DNA from: an uncultured Collinsella sp.
GTDB taxonomy: Bacteria; Actinomycetota; Coriobacteriia; Coriobacteriales; Coriobacteriaceae
NCBI GenBank assembly: GCA_947001705.1
Contig: CAMQHT010000006.1
Span: 5,921-69,920 of the forward strand
Reading direction: 5' to 3'
DNA length: 64,000 nucleotides
Below, one piece after another: positions 40,243 through 48,676 of the stretch; position 1 is the stretch's first letter; every line of letters begins with the position of its first letter. The translations under genes were made by a program, and so were the position numbers. The notes beneath the pieces were generated by a model. The model did not search any database. It saw only the letters and a list, made by a program, of their open reading frames with translations, and was not told the origin of the DNA.

Positions 40243-41112
40243 ATGGATATCGATAACTTTGAATGGTGGTATAGCGAGGGCGAGGCTCCGGACGAAGAGT
40301 GGGACGAGCCCGCGCCGTGTGACATGTCGAGCGACGAGGACGAGACCGGCAACGATACCGCTGTCGAGCCTGACGCCGCCTCCGATGCCGCCGAGTCCCT
40401 GACCTTTGAACAGGCCTGGGCCCAGGCCGAGGCCGACGAGGCGAAGGCCGATGCCACGGCCACGCTCGGCGAGCCGGCTGATATGTCGATCTCGCCGGCA
40501 AAGACCCCACAGCCGCGCCATACCATCGACCCCGGCAGCACGGCATCCTTCAGCATACTCGACGTGCCCGCGCAGGGTGCCCAGGCGCCCGCCCCCACCC
40601 ATCGCCCTAACCTGGCTCGCGAGGAAGACGCGGGCCGTCGCTCTCCGCTCGGCCCCATTCTCATCGCCTTTATGGCCGGCGTCATCGCTTGCTCGGCGAT
40701 CGGAAATGTCTGGAGTCACGTGGAGCAACAGCGCAAAGACGCCGCCAAGGTCGAGATGTCTGTCGAGCAATCGCTCAGCCGTACGCGCTCGGTGCATGTG
40801 TCGGTCGAGGTCAAGGACGGTGCGACATGGGACACCGCCCGCGGCGACAGCCAGATGCTCATCCATATCGTGGGCCGCACGCTCAAGGGACAAGCAATCG
40901 ACGAGTACCAATACGTCAATTCCGAAGGTGACGGCATCGAGCTCAAGCCCGGCGACTACGAGCTCACGGTCGATGAGCCGCCCGTCGCCACCGACGGCAC
41001 GCGTTACCGTGCCTCAAAGCGCATGGTTCCGGTGAGTTTTAATTCACAGGCGCCCGATACGGTCGATAGCACGCCGCAGGGCGGGTTTGACCTTTACGCT
41101 ATTGCTCAATAA
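40243..41112 (+). CDS. Conserved-type hypothetical single-pass membrane protein
   Basis: A 289-residue protein I do not recognise. Residues 1-130 are strongly acidic and low in complexity (Asp, Glu, Ala, Pro) with FEQAWAQAEADEAKADA. A single membrane helix spans about 136-155 (LGPILIAFMAGVIACSAIGNVW). The C-terminal ~130 residues form a compact, probably extracellular beta-rich domain with TVDEPPVATDGTRYRASKR. The topology suggests an acidic cytoplasmic tail and an outside domain. ATG 40243 is chosen over GTG 40210. It stands alone between the MerR gene and an aldose-epimerase gene, and no function can be assigned. Confidence 0.7.
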   Translation: MDIDNFEWWYSEGEAPDEEWDEPAPCDMSSDEDETGNDTAVEPDAASDAAESLTFEQAWAQAEADEAKADATATLGEPADMSISPAKTPQPRHTIDPGSTASFSILDVPAQGAQAPAPTHRPNLAREEDAGRRSPLGPILIAFMAGVIACSAIGNVWSHVEQQRKDAAKVEMSVEQSLSRTRSVHVSVEVKDGATWDTARGDSQMLIHIVGRTLKGQAIDEYQYVNSEGDGIELKPGDYELTVDEPPVATDGTRYRASKRMVPVSFNSQAPDTVDSTPQGGFDLYAIAQ

Positions 41113-41191
41113 CTGCACCTGTCGCTCAACCCCGCCGCCAAGAGTGGGACAATAGCCCTCGACACTGTTGTTTACTTTTGGAGGAAGTAGC

Positions 41192-42085
41192 ATGTCCACC
41201 GTCACTACCATCAAGCGCGGCGGCCTCACCGCGGCCATCGATTCCATGGGTGCCCAGCTCACGAGCCTTGCCCTCAACGGCAACGAGTATCTGTGGCAGG
41301 GCGACCCGGCCTTTTGGGGCAAGCACGCGCCCATTCTGTTCCCCATCGTGGGCTCGCTGCGCAACAACACGGCGACGTCTGCGGCTGGCACCTGCGAGAT
41401 GCCGCGCCACGGCCTCGCGCGCATCGTCGAGCACAAGCTGGTCGAGGTCTCCGAGGACGGCTCGTCCGTCACCTACGAGATCACCGACACGCCCGAGTCG
41501 CTCAAGGCTTTCCCCTTCCACTTTAAGCTCAACATGACCTATGCCCTAATCGGCGACGCCACGCTTACCCAGACCTTTGCCGTCACCAACACCGGCGACG
41601 TGGCCCTGCCGTTCTCGGTGGGCGGCCATCCTGCATTTAACGTGCCCGCCCCCGGTGCCGAGGACGAGACGTTCGAGGATTACGAGCTGGCATTTACCGA
41701 GGCTTGGACCAACGAGGCCCCCATCATCACGCCCGATGGCCTCATGACGTTCGAGGGCAGCTACAAGGCCCCCGATAACTCGGACGTGCTGCCCATCACG
41801 CACCGTAGCTTCGATAACGACGCCATCATGTTCACCGATACCCCGGGCTCTACGCTCACGCTGCGCGGTCGCAAGTCGGGCCACGGCGTCAAGATCGACT
41901 TTGAGGGCTTTAAGTACATCGGCGTGTGGTCTGCCGCCAACGACGCTCCGTTTGTGGCGCTCGAGCCCTGGACCGGCCACACCACCATGGACACCGAGGA
42001 CGATGTCTTTGAGCACAAGGTCAACACCATTACGCTGGCGCCGGGCGCTACCGACACCCGTTCCTTTAGCGTCACCCTGCTCTAG
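41192..42085 (+). CDS. Aldose 1-epimerase family protein (LacX-like)
   Basis: A 297-residue beta-sandwich enzyme of the galactose mutarotase superfamily. The segments GAQLTSLALNGNEYLWQGDPAFWGKHAPILFPIVG and CEMPRHGLARI (catalytic His context), then VGGHPAFNVP, fit the LacX/YihR-type aldose-1-epimerase-like branch. ALEPWTGHTT supplies the late conserved stretch. GGAGGAAG precedes ATG 41192. It is monocistronic by position. A structured repeat element begins 2 nt after the stop. The sugar substrate is unknown. Confidence 0.88.
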   Translation: MSTVTTIKRGGLTAAIDSMGAQLTSLALNGNEYLWQGDPAFWGKHAPILFPIVGSLRNNTATSAAGTCEMPRHGLARIVEHKLVEVSEDGSSVTYEITDTPESLKAFPFHFKLNMTYALIGDATLTQTFAVTNTGDVALPFSVGGHPAFNVPAPGAEDETFEDYELAFTEAWTNEAPIITPDGLMTFEGSYKAPDNSDVLPITHRSFDNDAIMFTDTPGSTLTLRGRKSGHGVKIDFEGFKYIGVWSAANDAPFVALEPWTGHTTMDTEDDVFEHKVNTITLAPGATDTRSFSVTLL

Positions 42086-42270
42086 TGGTTCCGCCGTTCT
42101 AACGAACGGCGGACCGGTCGACGCTGCGCGCCGCCCAGAGCGACAATTTGTCATTCAAAAGGCAAGGCATGACCAGAAGGTCTATGCCTTGCCTTTTTCA
42201 TGCCAACTTGTTCGCTCTGGGTGGCGCTCGCTGACATTGTCAAAACATCGGCGTCGCCGTTTCCGTCAAG
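42086..42270 (+). ncRNA. Three-helix structured 3'-UTR element, copy A
   Basis: Directly after the epimerase stop. Helix P1 is CCGCCGTTC/GAACGGCGG with a TAAC loop (42091-42112). P2 pairs 42128-42142 with 42213-42227, 15 bp with one G-U. P3 is GGCAAGGCAT...ATGCCTTGCC capped by GACC-AGAA-GGTC (42161-42193). The tail CAAAACATCGGCGT follows at 42241. Copies occur at 48087 and 63652. A candidate structured RNA; the function is unknown. Confidence 0.7.
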
Positions 42271-42408
42271 GGTTTGGTGCATGGGGGACAGGTTGCTTTG
42301 CGCCAATCGTCCCCGTGTGTCTATTAATTTTTCGCGCACATGCCGCGTTGCTGGTTGCGGGCGTATATCCTGTTTTATTGTCAGCAAAGCAAAACAGGAA
42401 GGCACCAG
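42271..42408. other. Leader region of amino-acid ABC operon
   Basis: This 138-nt stretch contains no gene that I can support. It includes a TTTTATTGTCAGCAAAGC segment near 42373 and the AGGAAGG ribosome site at 42396-42402 for the binding-protein gene. Confidence 0.4.
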
Positions 42409-43335
42409 ATGCAACCTCGACTACAGCGCGACGCGTATACCCAGCCGGTGTGCAGCCGTCGCATCTTTTTGGGTAGCGCCCTCGCTGCGAGCGCAACCGT
42501 TGTCGCCGGCGCGCTTGCCGGCTGCCAGCGTCCGTCCACGCTGGAAGTGGTCCAGCCCACGACGGGCGGCGGTCGCGATGACCTGTCCGATTCCGTTATC
42601 GGCAAGGATAAGATCCGCATTGGCATGGAGGCGGCCTACGCCCCGTACAACTGGCAGGTTTCCGAGGCCAGTGAGTACACCATCCCCATCGACAATGTGC
42701 AGGGCGCCTATGCCGACGGCTACGACGTGCAGATCGCCAAGATCGTCTGCAAGGCCCTCGGCGGCGAGCCTGTTGCCGTCAAGCAGAGCTTCTCGGGCCT
42801 TATCGATTCGCTCAACAACGGCCAGATCGATCTCATCATCGCCGGCATGAGCGCCACGCCCGAGCGCGAGGAGTCCGTCGGCTTCTCCGACCCGTACTTC
42901 ATTGGCTACTTTGGCCTGTTTGTAAAAGAGGGCTCGCCCTACCAAAACGCGACCAAGCTCAGCGACTTTAGCGGCGCCACGGTGCTCGGCCAAAAGGACA
43001 CGATGCTCGACACCGTCATTGACGAGATCCCGGGCGTCGTCCACAAAAATCCGGTCGATTCGGTACCCACGGTGTTCTCGAACCTGCTGCAGGGCACTTG
43101 TGACGCCGTGACCTACAACACCGAAAACGAGAAGGGCTATATGGCCCAAAACCCGGGCATCGTGCCCATTCGCTTTGCGGAGGGCGAGGGCTTTAAGCAG
43201 GAGGTTACGACAAACGTCGGCTGCCGCAAGGGCTCGGACAAGCTGCTCAAACTTATCGATAAGACGCTCAAGGGCGTCAGCCAAGAGGAGCGCGACCAAA
43301 TGTGGGACGCGTGCCTCGACCGTCAGCCGGCATAG
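42409..43335 (+). CDS. Amino-acid ABC transporter substrate-binding lipoprotein
   Basis: A 308-residue extracellular binding protein. Residues 17-38 form a twin-arginine-like lipoprotein signal (SRRIFLGSALAASA...) ending in the lipobox ALAG-Cys39. The mature part is a type II periplasmic-binding fold: DKIRIGMEAAYAPYNW, DGYDVQIAKIVCKALGGEPV, LNNGQIDLIIAGMSATPEREESVGFSDPY. This is typical of polar amino acid and cystine receptors. The AGGAAGG site supports ATG 42409. The permease gene follows after 9 nt and the ATPase gene after that, giving a complete importer. The amino-acid specificity is unknown. Confidence 0.92.
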   Translation: MQPRLQRDAYTQPVCSRRIFLGSALAASATVVAGALAGCQRPSTLEVVQPTTGGGRDDLSDSVIGKDKIRIGMEAAYAPYNWQVSEASEYTIPIDNVQGAYADGYDVQIAKIVCKALGGEPVAVKQSFSGLIDSLNNGQIDLIIAGMSATPEREESVGFSDPYFIGYFGLFVKEGSPYQNATKLSDFSGATVLGQKDTMLDTVIDEIPGVVHKNPVDSVPTVFSNLLQGTCDAVTYNTENEKGYMAQNPGIVPIRFAEGEGFKQEVTTNVGCRKGSDKLLKLIDKTLKGVSQEERDQMWDACLDRQPA

Positions 43336-43344
43336 GGAGGCAGC

Positions 43345-44493
43345 ATGAAAGCTATCAATCGTCTGGCCTCCTTTATCAAGGCCGACCACCGTTATGTGTA
43401 TCTGGGCACGAGCGTTATCGCGGCGCTCGGCCTGGCATTTAGCCAGCGCAACCCCACGCCGCTGAGCTTCTTGGCGCCCACGGGCGTGTTCCAGGACTGC
43501 CTCTGGGCGATTCTGTGGGCCTGGATTGTCGTATCGGCGGCAGCGCTCGTCACCAAGCTCATGCATTGGAACGACTATCGCCAAAAGTCGCCGTTTGCAT
43601 CCGAGCGTTGCCGTCGCGGCGCGCGCCTGGGCAGCCATGTCGTGGTTGCCATCGCGGCGATCTTCTTTATCGACCGCTGCGTCATGTCGTTTATCGACCT
43701 GGTGCAGGTGAGCATTGTCTCGGACTCCAACCCCAGCGACTTTCTGTCGAGCTTGGTCTACATGACCTACAAGAGCGGCGACTTCTTTATCCGCGGCATC
43801 GAGATCACCATCGCGCTTGCCACCTTCGGCACCGTCATCGCCTTCTTCTTGGCGCTGCTCTTTGTGTTCTTGCGCACCCAGACCTTCGACCGCGTCGACA
43901 ACGACCTGGTGCGTTTCTTTAAGAGCATTGGCCGCGGGTTTGCGACCGTCTATTCCACCGTCGTGCGCGGCACGCCCATGATGGTCCAGGGCCTACTCAT
44001 CTATTACGCGGGCTTCACCGTTTTGCGCGGCATGGGCTTCGAGACCGCCCAGGCCAACCAGATCTGGAGTACCTTCACTGCTGGCCTCGTCACCATCTCG
44101 CTCAACTCTACCGCCTACATGATGGAGGTCCTGCGCGGCGGCATCGAGTCCATCGATCCCGGCCAGGCCGAGGCTGCGCGCTCGCTGGGCCTGTCGCAGT
44201 GGCAGGCTATGCGCAAGGTCGTGTTCCCTCAGGGTATTAAAAACGCGATCCCGGCGCTCACCAACGAGCTCATCATCAACATCAAGGATTCGTCGGTGCT
44301 CTCGGTCATCGGCGTGTTCGACCTCATGTACGCCACCACCACCGTCGCCGGCGTGTACTACCGCCAGATGGAGGTCTACTGCGTGGCGCTTGTGGTCTAT
44401 CTGATCCTGACGCTCGTGGCGAGCCGCCTGCTCGAGGCCTTTGGCAAAAAGCTCGGCGCCGAGGCTCCGGCCACGCTGCCCAGCTCTAACTAG
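43345..44493 (+). CDS. Amino-acid ABC transporter permease with extended N-terminus
   Basis: A 382-residue membrane subunit. The C-terminal ~230 residues are the standard HisM/GlnP-type permease with the EAA loop [21 protein letters not shown], which contacts the ATPase. Ahead of it are about 150 extra residues with three further hydrophobic helices (near 18-32, 50-72 and 92-112) that typical ~220-residue permeases lack. The gene lies between the binding protein and ATPase genes with short spacers, so it is part of one operon. The extra helices may anchor the complex or bind a partner. Confidence 0.9.
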   Translation: MKAINRLASFIKADHRYVYLGTSVIAALGLAFSQRNPTPLSFLAPTGVFQDCLWAILWAWIVVSAAALVTKLMHWNDYRQKSPFASERCRRGARLGSHVVVAIAAIFFIDRCVMSFIDLVQVSIVSDSNPSDFLSSLVYMTYKSGDFFIRGIEITIALATFGTVIAFFLALLFVFLRTQTFDRVDNDLVRFFKSIGRGFATVYSTVVRGTPMMVQGLLIYYAGFTVLRGMGFETAQANQIWSTFTAGLVTISLNSTAYMMEVLRGGIESIDPGQAEAARSLGLSQWQAMRKVVFPQGIKNAIPALTNELIINIKDSSVLSVIGVFDLMYATTTVAGVYYRQMEVYCVALVVYLILTLVASRLLEAFGKKLGAEAPATLPSSN

Positions 44494-44515
44494 GCTTAAG
44501 ACGAGGAGAATCATC

Positions 44516-45301
44516 ATGGCAGATACCGCCACTACCGGCACTGCGGCAGCCGTGCAAAACCAAGAGCCGCTTATCCGCGTCGAGGGCCTGCGCAAGAGCT
44601 TTGGCTCGCTCGAGGTACTCAAGGGCATCGACTTGTCCGTCAATCCCGGCGAGGTCGTCACCATCATCGGCGCCTCGGGCTCGGGCAAGTCGACCTTCCT
44701 GCGCTGCCTCAACCTGCTCGAGACCCCGGACGCGGGCCACATCTGGTTCCACGGCCAGGACCTCACGGCCGAGCGCTGCAATATCAATAAACTGCGCGAG
44801 GACATCGGCATGGTGTTCCAGGGCTTCAACCTGTTCAACAACATGGACGTGCTCGACAACTGCACGCTCGCGCCCGTCACGCTCAAAAAGATGAGCAAGG
44901 TCGAGGCCGAGAAGGTCGCGATGGAGCATCTGACCAGCGTGGGACTCGAAAAGTTCGCGCACGCCGCCGTGGGTCGCCTGTCCGGTGGTCAAAAGCAGCG
45001 CGTGGCCATCGCTCGTGCCCTGTGCATGAATCCGCAGATCATGCTGTTTGACGAGCCGACCTCAGCGCTCGACCCCGAGATCGTGGGCGAGGTGCTCGAG
45101 GTCATGCGCAAGCTCGCTGCCGACGGCATGACCATGGTCGTCGTCACGCATGAGATGGCCTTTGCCCGAACCGTGTCCGACCGCGTGGTCTTTATGGACA
45201 AGGGCGTGGTACTCGAGGACGCCGCGCCGGCCGAGCTCTTTGGCAATCCCAAACACCAGCGCACCCGCGAGTTCCTCTCGCGTTATCTCGAGGACAAATA
45301 A
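44516..45301 (+). CDS. Amino-acid ABC transporter ATP-binding protein
   Basis: A 261-residue ATPase of the GlnQ/HisP type. Walker A is GASGSGKST (Lys58), the Q-loop is MVFQGFNLF, the signature is LSGGQKQR and Walker B is [11 protein letters not shown], with switch His in VVTHEM. ATG 44516 follows AGGAG at 44503-44507 and leaves a 22-nt gap after the permease gene. It powers the importer formed with the two preceding gene products. The ~15 extra N-terminal residues ([13 protein letters not shown]) are low-complexity. Confidence 0.93.
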   Translation: MADTATTGTAAAVQNQEPLIRVEGLRKSFGSLEVLKGIDLSVNPGEVVTIIGASGSGKSTFLRCLNLLETPDAGHIWFHGQDLTAERCNINKLREDIGMVFQGFNLFNNMDVLDNCTLAPVTLKKMSKVEAEKVAMEHLTSVGLEKFAHAAVGRLSGGQKQRVAIARALCMNPQIMLFDEPTSALDPEIVGEVLEVMRKLAADGMTMVVVTHEMAFARTVSDRVVFMDKGVVLEDAAPAELFGNPKHQRTREFLSRYLEDK

Positions 45302-45324
45302 CCGATTGCAAACGCTTATGTGGC

Positions 45325-45349
45325 AGGGCCGCTCCGGTGGGGCGGCCCT
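45325..45349 (+). terminator. GC-rich hairpin between ABC ATPase and peptidase genes
   Basis: An 8-bp stem AGGGCCGC/GCGGCCCT with a loop TCCGGTGGG lies 24 nt after the ATPase stop. No T-run follows, so it may only reduce, not end, transcription into the M20 peptidase gene. Confidence 0.45.
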
Positions 45350-45373
45350 CGTCATCACAATCGAAAGGATGTC

Positions 45374-46789
45374 ATGGCCGAGGTTTGGCGCTTCTTTGCG
45401 CATGAGGATGATTTTGCCGATATAGACGAGGCCGGCGCGTGCGAGCGCTTGGGCCGCGTGCTGTCGTTTCCGACCATTTCGAGCATGGATGCCGAGGCGG
45501 TGGACTGGCAGCCCTTCGACGACCTGCGCGCCTATATGCAGCAGGCCTGGCCGCGCGTGTTTGCGGCGGGCGAGGTCGAGCTTATCGACCACTCGCTGTT
45601 GGTGACGCTTGTCGGCTCCGACCCTGCTCTCAAGCCCGTTATGCTCATGGGCCACATGGACGTGGTCCCCGTGGTGCCGGGTACCGAGGCCGACTGGACG
45701 CACGCCCCCTTTAGCGGGCACGTGGACGACGCCTACATTTGGGGCCGCGGTGCCATCGACATGAAAGACCAGGTCGCAGGTATTCTCGAGGCGGTTGAGT
45801 ATGCGCTGGCGCACGGTTGGCAGCACGAGCGCACGCTGCTCCTGGCCTTTGGTCAGGACGAGGAGACGACGCAGTACGGCGCAGGCGCCATCGGCCGCGC
45901 GCTCGAGGAGCGCGGCATTGAGCTTGAGTACCTGATCGACGAGGGCGACTACCGCATCGTTCCGGCTGCCGAGTACGGCGCGGGCGAGGGCTGGCTTATG
46001 CATGCCGATCTCGCGGAGAAGGGCTACGCCGATATCGTGTTGAGGACGCGTAGCGAGGGCGGACATTCTTCCAACCCCTACGGCGGCACGTCGCTCGAGG
46101 TGCTCGGCCGTGCCATCGCCGCAATCTGCGATATCGAATGGCCGACGCGCGTCACGGACCTGCTTGTCGCACAGCTCGTCGAGCTGGGACTCTGCACGGC
46201 CGACGAGATTGCCTCCAACAAGGACGCCATCGTGCGCGAGTGCCTTGCCAGCAAGAAGCTCTATCCGCTCGTGACCACCACCTGTGCACCGACCCAAATC
46301 GAGGGCGGTAGCACCGGTGCTAACGTGATGCCGCAGGATATGTGGGCCAGTATCAATTTCCGCATGCTCGAGGGCACGAGTGTGGCCGACGTTGTGGCGC
46401 GCTGCCGTGAGGCGGTTGCCGGGGCGGACCTTGCCGGTCGTGTCGAAGTGGAGCTGGGCCCCGGCAGCTCCGAGCCCTCGCCGTCCCCGCGCATCGGTGG
46501 TCCCGGCCTCGAGGCGGTTCGCTCCATCGCCGCCCGCTATTTCTGCGATCCAAAGGGGACGGAGGAAAACGGATCATCCGAGCCGTTGGCGATTGTCCCC
46601 TCGACCGTGATCGGCGCGACCGACGCTGCCAACTACCAGCACATTTGCTCCGAATGCATTCGTTTTTCGGCGTTTGTGGTCGACGATGACGAGTGCGACC
46701 GCGGCGTCCACGGCACCAACGAGCGCATCACCCGCCGCGCCTACCTCCAGGGTGTTCGCTTCCTCATCGCCCTGCTCCATACGCTCTAG
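45374..46789 (+). CDS. M20-family metallopeptidase (dipeptidase/carboxypeptidase-like)
   Basis: A 471-residue di-zinc hydrolase. The metal ligands and catalytic residues are visible: GHMDVVP (His94, Asp96), WGRGAIDMKDQ (bridging Asp), FGQDEETT (catalytic Glu and ligand Glu), LIDEGDY and the late RGVHGTNERI (His). The lid domain with EGGHSSNPYGGTS sits between. M20 enzymes cleave dipeptides or N-acyl amino acids in the cytoplasm. ATG 45374 follows GAAAGGA. Its position 72 nt downstream of an amino-acid importer suggests it processes imported peptides or modified amino acids. Confidence 0.9.
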   Translation: MAEVWRFFAHEDDFADIDEAGACERLGRVLSFPTISSMDAEAVDWQPFDDLRAYMQQAWPRVFAAGEVELIDHSLLVTLVGSDPALKPVMLMGHMDVVPVVPGTEADWTHAPFSGHVDDAYIWGRGAIDMKDQVAGILEAVEYALAHGWQHERTLLLAFGQDEETTQYGAGAIGRALEERGIELEYLIDEGDYRIVPAAEYGAGEGWLMHADLAEKGYADIVLRTRSEGGHSSNPYGGTSLEVLGRAIAAICDIEWPTRVTDLLVAQLVELGLCTADEIASNKDAIVRECLASKKLYPLVTTTCAPTQIEGGSTGANVMPQDMWASINFRMLEGTSVADVVARCREAVAGADLAGRVEVELGPGSSEPSPSPRIGGPGLEAVRSIAARYFCDPKGTEENGSSEPLAIVPSTVIGATDAANYQHICSECIRFSAFVVDDDECDRGVHGTNERITRRAYLQGVRFLIALLHTL

Positions 46790-46824
46790 AATCCGACAAA
46801 GGGACTCTCCCTTTGTCGGATTCC
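46790..46824. repeat. Palindrome of the CAAAGGG/CCCTTTG family after the M20 gene
   Basis: GAATCCGACAAAGGGA, centre CTC, then its exact complement. The outer arms (TCCGA/TCGGA) differ from those of the copies at 5473, 22875 and 40042, yet are changed symmetrically. Confidence 0.85.
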
Positions 46825-47018
46825 GTGCGGGTTATATGCAGGTTTGCCTGCGCACGCTATCATGTATGGGTTAGACCGCAACTATGTACCCCGTACGCGA
46901 AGGGATGCGCATGTATCTGAAGATCGACATGCTCTAGCTGGACTTACCCCCGCAATGGCGCCGTGCGCCCCATCAATTCTGCCGATTTTCACCTTCACGC
47001 ATATAAAGGAGTCCCGTC
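46825..47018. other. Leader region of prfA with a possible 8-codon ORF
   Basis: No full gene is seen. A mini-ORF at 46911-46937 (MYLKIDML, stop TAG) is preceded by GAAGGGA and could be a leader peptide. AAGGAGT stands just before the prfA start. Confidence 0.3.
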
Positions 47019-48086
47019 ATGCGCGACAAGCTCGAAAAGATCATCAAGGCCTACGAGGAGCTCGAGAAAAAGCTTTCCGACCCGGCCGTCGCTTCCGATA
47101 TCAAGGAGTTCACGCGTCTCAACAAGGAGTACGCGCACCAGTCCGACCTCATCGCTGCCTCGCGCGAGTACATCGGCGCGCTCGATGACATCGAGGCTGC
47201 CAAGGAAATGCTCCACGATACTACCGATGCCGATGAGAAGGAGATGCTCCAGATGGACATCTCCGAAAACGAGGCCAAGCTTCCCCAGCTCGAGGAAGAC
47301 ATTAAGTACATGCTCATCCCGAGCGACCCCAACGACGACAAGAACACCATCGTCGAGATTCGCTCCGCCGCTGGTGGCGACGAGGCGGCTATCTTTGCCG
47401 GCGATCTGTACAAGATGTATCAGCGCTTCTGCGAGTCGCGCGGCTGGAAGACCACCGTGCTCGACTCCAGCCCCAGCGAGGCCGGCGGCTTTAAGTCCAT
47501 CGAGTTCAAGGTCGAGGGCGACCGCGTCTACTCCGTCATGAAGTTCGAGTCCGGCGTGCACCGCGTCCAGCGCGTTCCCAAGACCGAGTCCCAGGGCCGT
47601 ATCCAGACCTCCACGGCGACCGTCGCCGTACTTCCCGAAGCCGAGGAGATCGACGTCCAGATCAACCAGTCCGACCTGCGCATCGACACCTACTGCGCCT
47701 CCGGTCCTGGCGGTCAGTGCGTTAACACCACTTATTCCGCCGTGCGCATCACCCACCTGCCCACCAACACCGTGGTGCAGTCGCAGGAACAGCGCTCCCA
47801 GATCCAGAACCGCGAAGTCTGCATGCAGATGCTGCGCGCCCGTCTGTACGAGATGGAGCTCGAGAAGCAGCAGGCAGAGCTCGGTGCCGAGCGCCAGAGC
47901 CAGATCGGCCACGGCAACCGTTCCGAGAAGATCCGTACCTACAACCAGCCCCAGGACCGCGTGACCGATCACCGCATCGGTTTCAACTCCACCTACAATG
48001 GCGTCCTCCTGGGCGACCAGCTCGGCACCGTCATCGAGGCGCTCGCCGCCGCCGAGCGTGCCGAGAAGCTGGCACAGGCTGTTTAA
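47019..48086 (+). CDS. prfA: Peptide chain release factor 1
   Basis: A 355-residue class I release factor that reads UAA and UAG and triggers peptide release. The GGQ loop is GPGGQCVNTT (Gly231-Gln233), followed by the RF1-type SAVRITHLPTNTVVQSQEQRSQ. Domain 2/4 contains FESGVHRVQRVPKTESQGRIQTSTATV. The Gln of GGQ is the target of PrmC, encoded 590 nt downstream on the same strand. The length is normal. A structured repeat starts right after the stop. Confidence 0.95.
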   Translation: MRDKLEKIIKAYEELEKKLSDPAVASDIKEFTRLNKEYAHQSDLIAASREYIGALDDIEAAKEMLHDTTDADEKEMLQMDISENEAKLPQLEEDIKYMLIPSDPNDDKNTIVEIRSAAGGDEAAIFAGDLYKMYQRFCESRGWKTTVLDSSPSEAGGFKSIEFKVEGDRVYSVMKFESGVHRVQRVPKTESQGRIQTSTATVAVLPEAEEIDVQINQSDLRIDTYCASGPGGQCVNTTYSAVRITHLPTNTVVQSQEQRSQIQNREVCMQMLRARLYEMELEKQQAELGAERQSQIGHGNRSEKIRTYNQPQDRVTDHRIGFNSTYNGVLLGDQLGTVIEALAAAERAEKLAQAV

Positions 48087-48270
48087 GTTACGGCGTTTTA
48101 CCAAACGCCGTAACTGCTCGACGCTGCGCGCCGCCCAGAGCGACAATTTGTCATTCAAAAGGCAAGGCATGACCAGAAGGTCTATGCCTTGCCTTTTTCA
48201 TGCCAACTTGTTCGCTCTGGACGTCGCTCGCTGACATTGCCAAAACATCGGCGTTTCCTTGGTTGTCAAA
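48087..48270 (+). ncRNA. Three-helix structured 3'-UTR element, copy B
   Basis: Begins 1 nt after the prfA stop. P1 is GTTACGGCGTTT/AAACGCCGTAAC with a TACC loop (48087-48114). The stretch 48118-48220 is identical to 42118-42220, including P2 left arm and P3. P2 in this copy has two mismatches at its base. The conserved tail CAAAACATCGGCGT lies at 48241-48254. Confidence 0.7.
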
Positions 48271-48676
48271 TGATCCGTAGGGAGTCATTGGTGACATTGC
48301 CTTGATATTTTATTCAGTCGGCTGTGATGTCATTTGAGCTGCTTACCTGCTTAAGGTAATTGACGGCATAAGTCCGCTATCGAAAATATTGCTCAAAATA
48401 TCGTTCAAGAAGTCGTGGGGCGAATTTTGGCGTGTCGCGCGTCAAGCGATGTGGCAAGCGTTTGGTTAGATATTGGTCAGTTTTGGGGCAACCTTGCCAA
48501 AAACTTGACGGATGCAGATTTAGACGTCGACGAATGAACACTTCAGGTGGGCTCCAAGCAAAATTCTGGGCTGATTCTCGATAATCGCCTTCAATCGTCC
48601 CTTGCCAGGCGCTGGCCTCGCTTACAATCTGCTCCGACATTCGCGCGCCGCCCGGCGCTTAAGAGGGGAGGGCCCC
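48271..48676. other. Unassigned 400-nt region upstream of prmC
   Basis: A comparatively A/T-rich stretch with no credible gene. A minus-strand frame at 48377-48640 lacks family features and a ribosome site. TTGGTTAGATATTGGTCAG near 48462 looks promoter-like. GGGGAGG at 48666 is the prmC ribosome site. It may be a decayed gene or an insertion. Confidence 0.4.

Noticed and set aside
42118..42220. Rho-independent terminator reading of the structured element
   Set aside because: The fold has three helices, conserved loops and no terminal T-run, unlike the simple terminators elsewhere in the window.
48377..48640. 87-codon minus-strand frame upstream of prmC
   Set aside because: No ribosome site, no recognisable domain, overlaps the prmC leader; kept only as an unassigned region.
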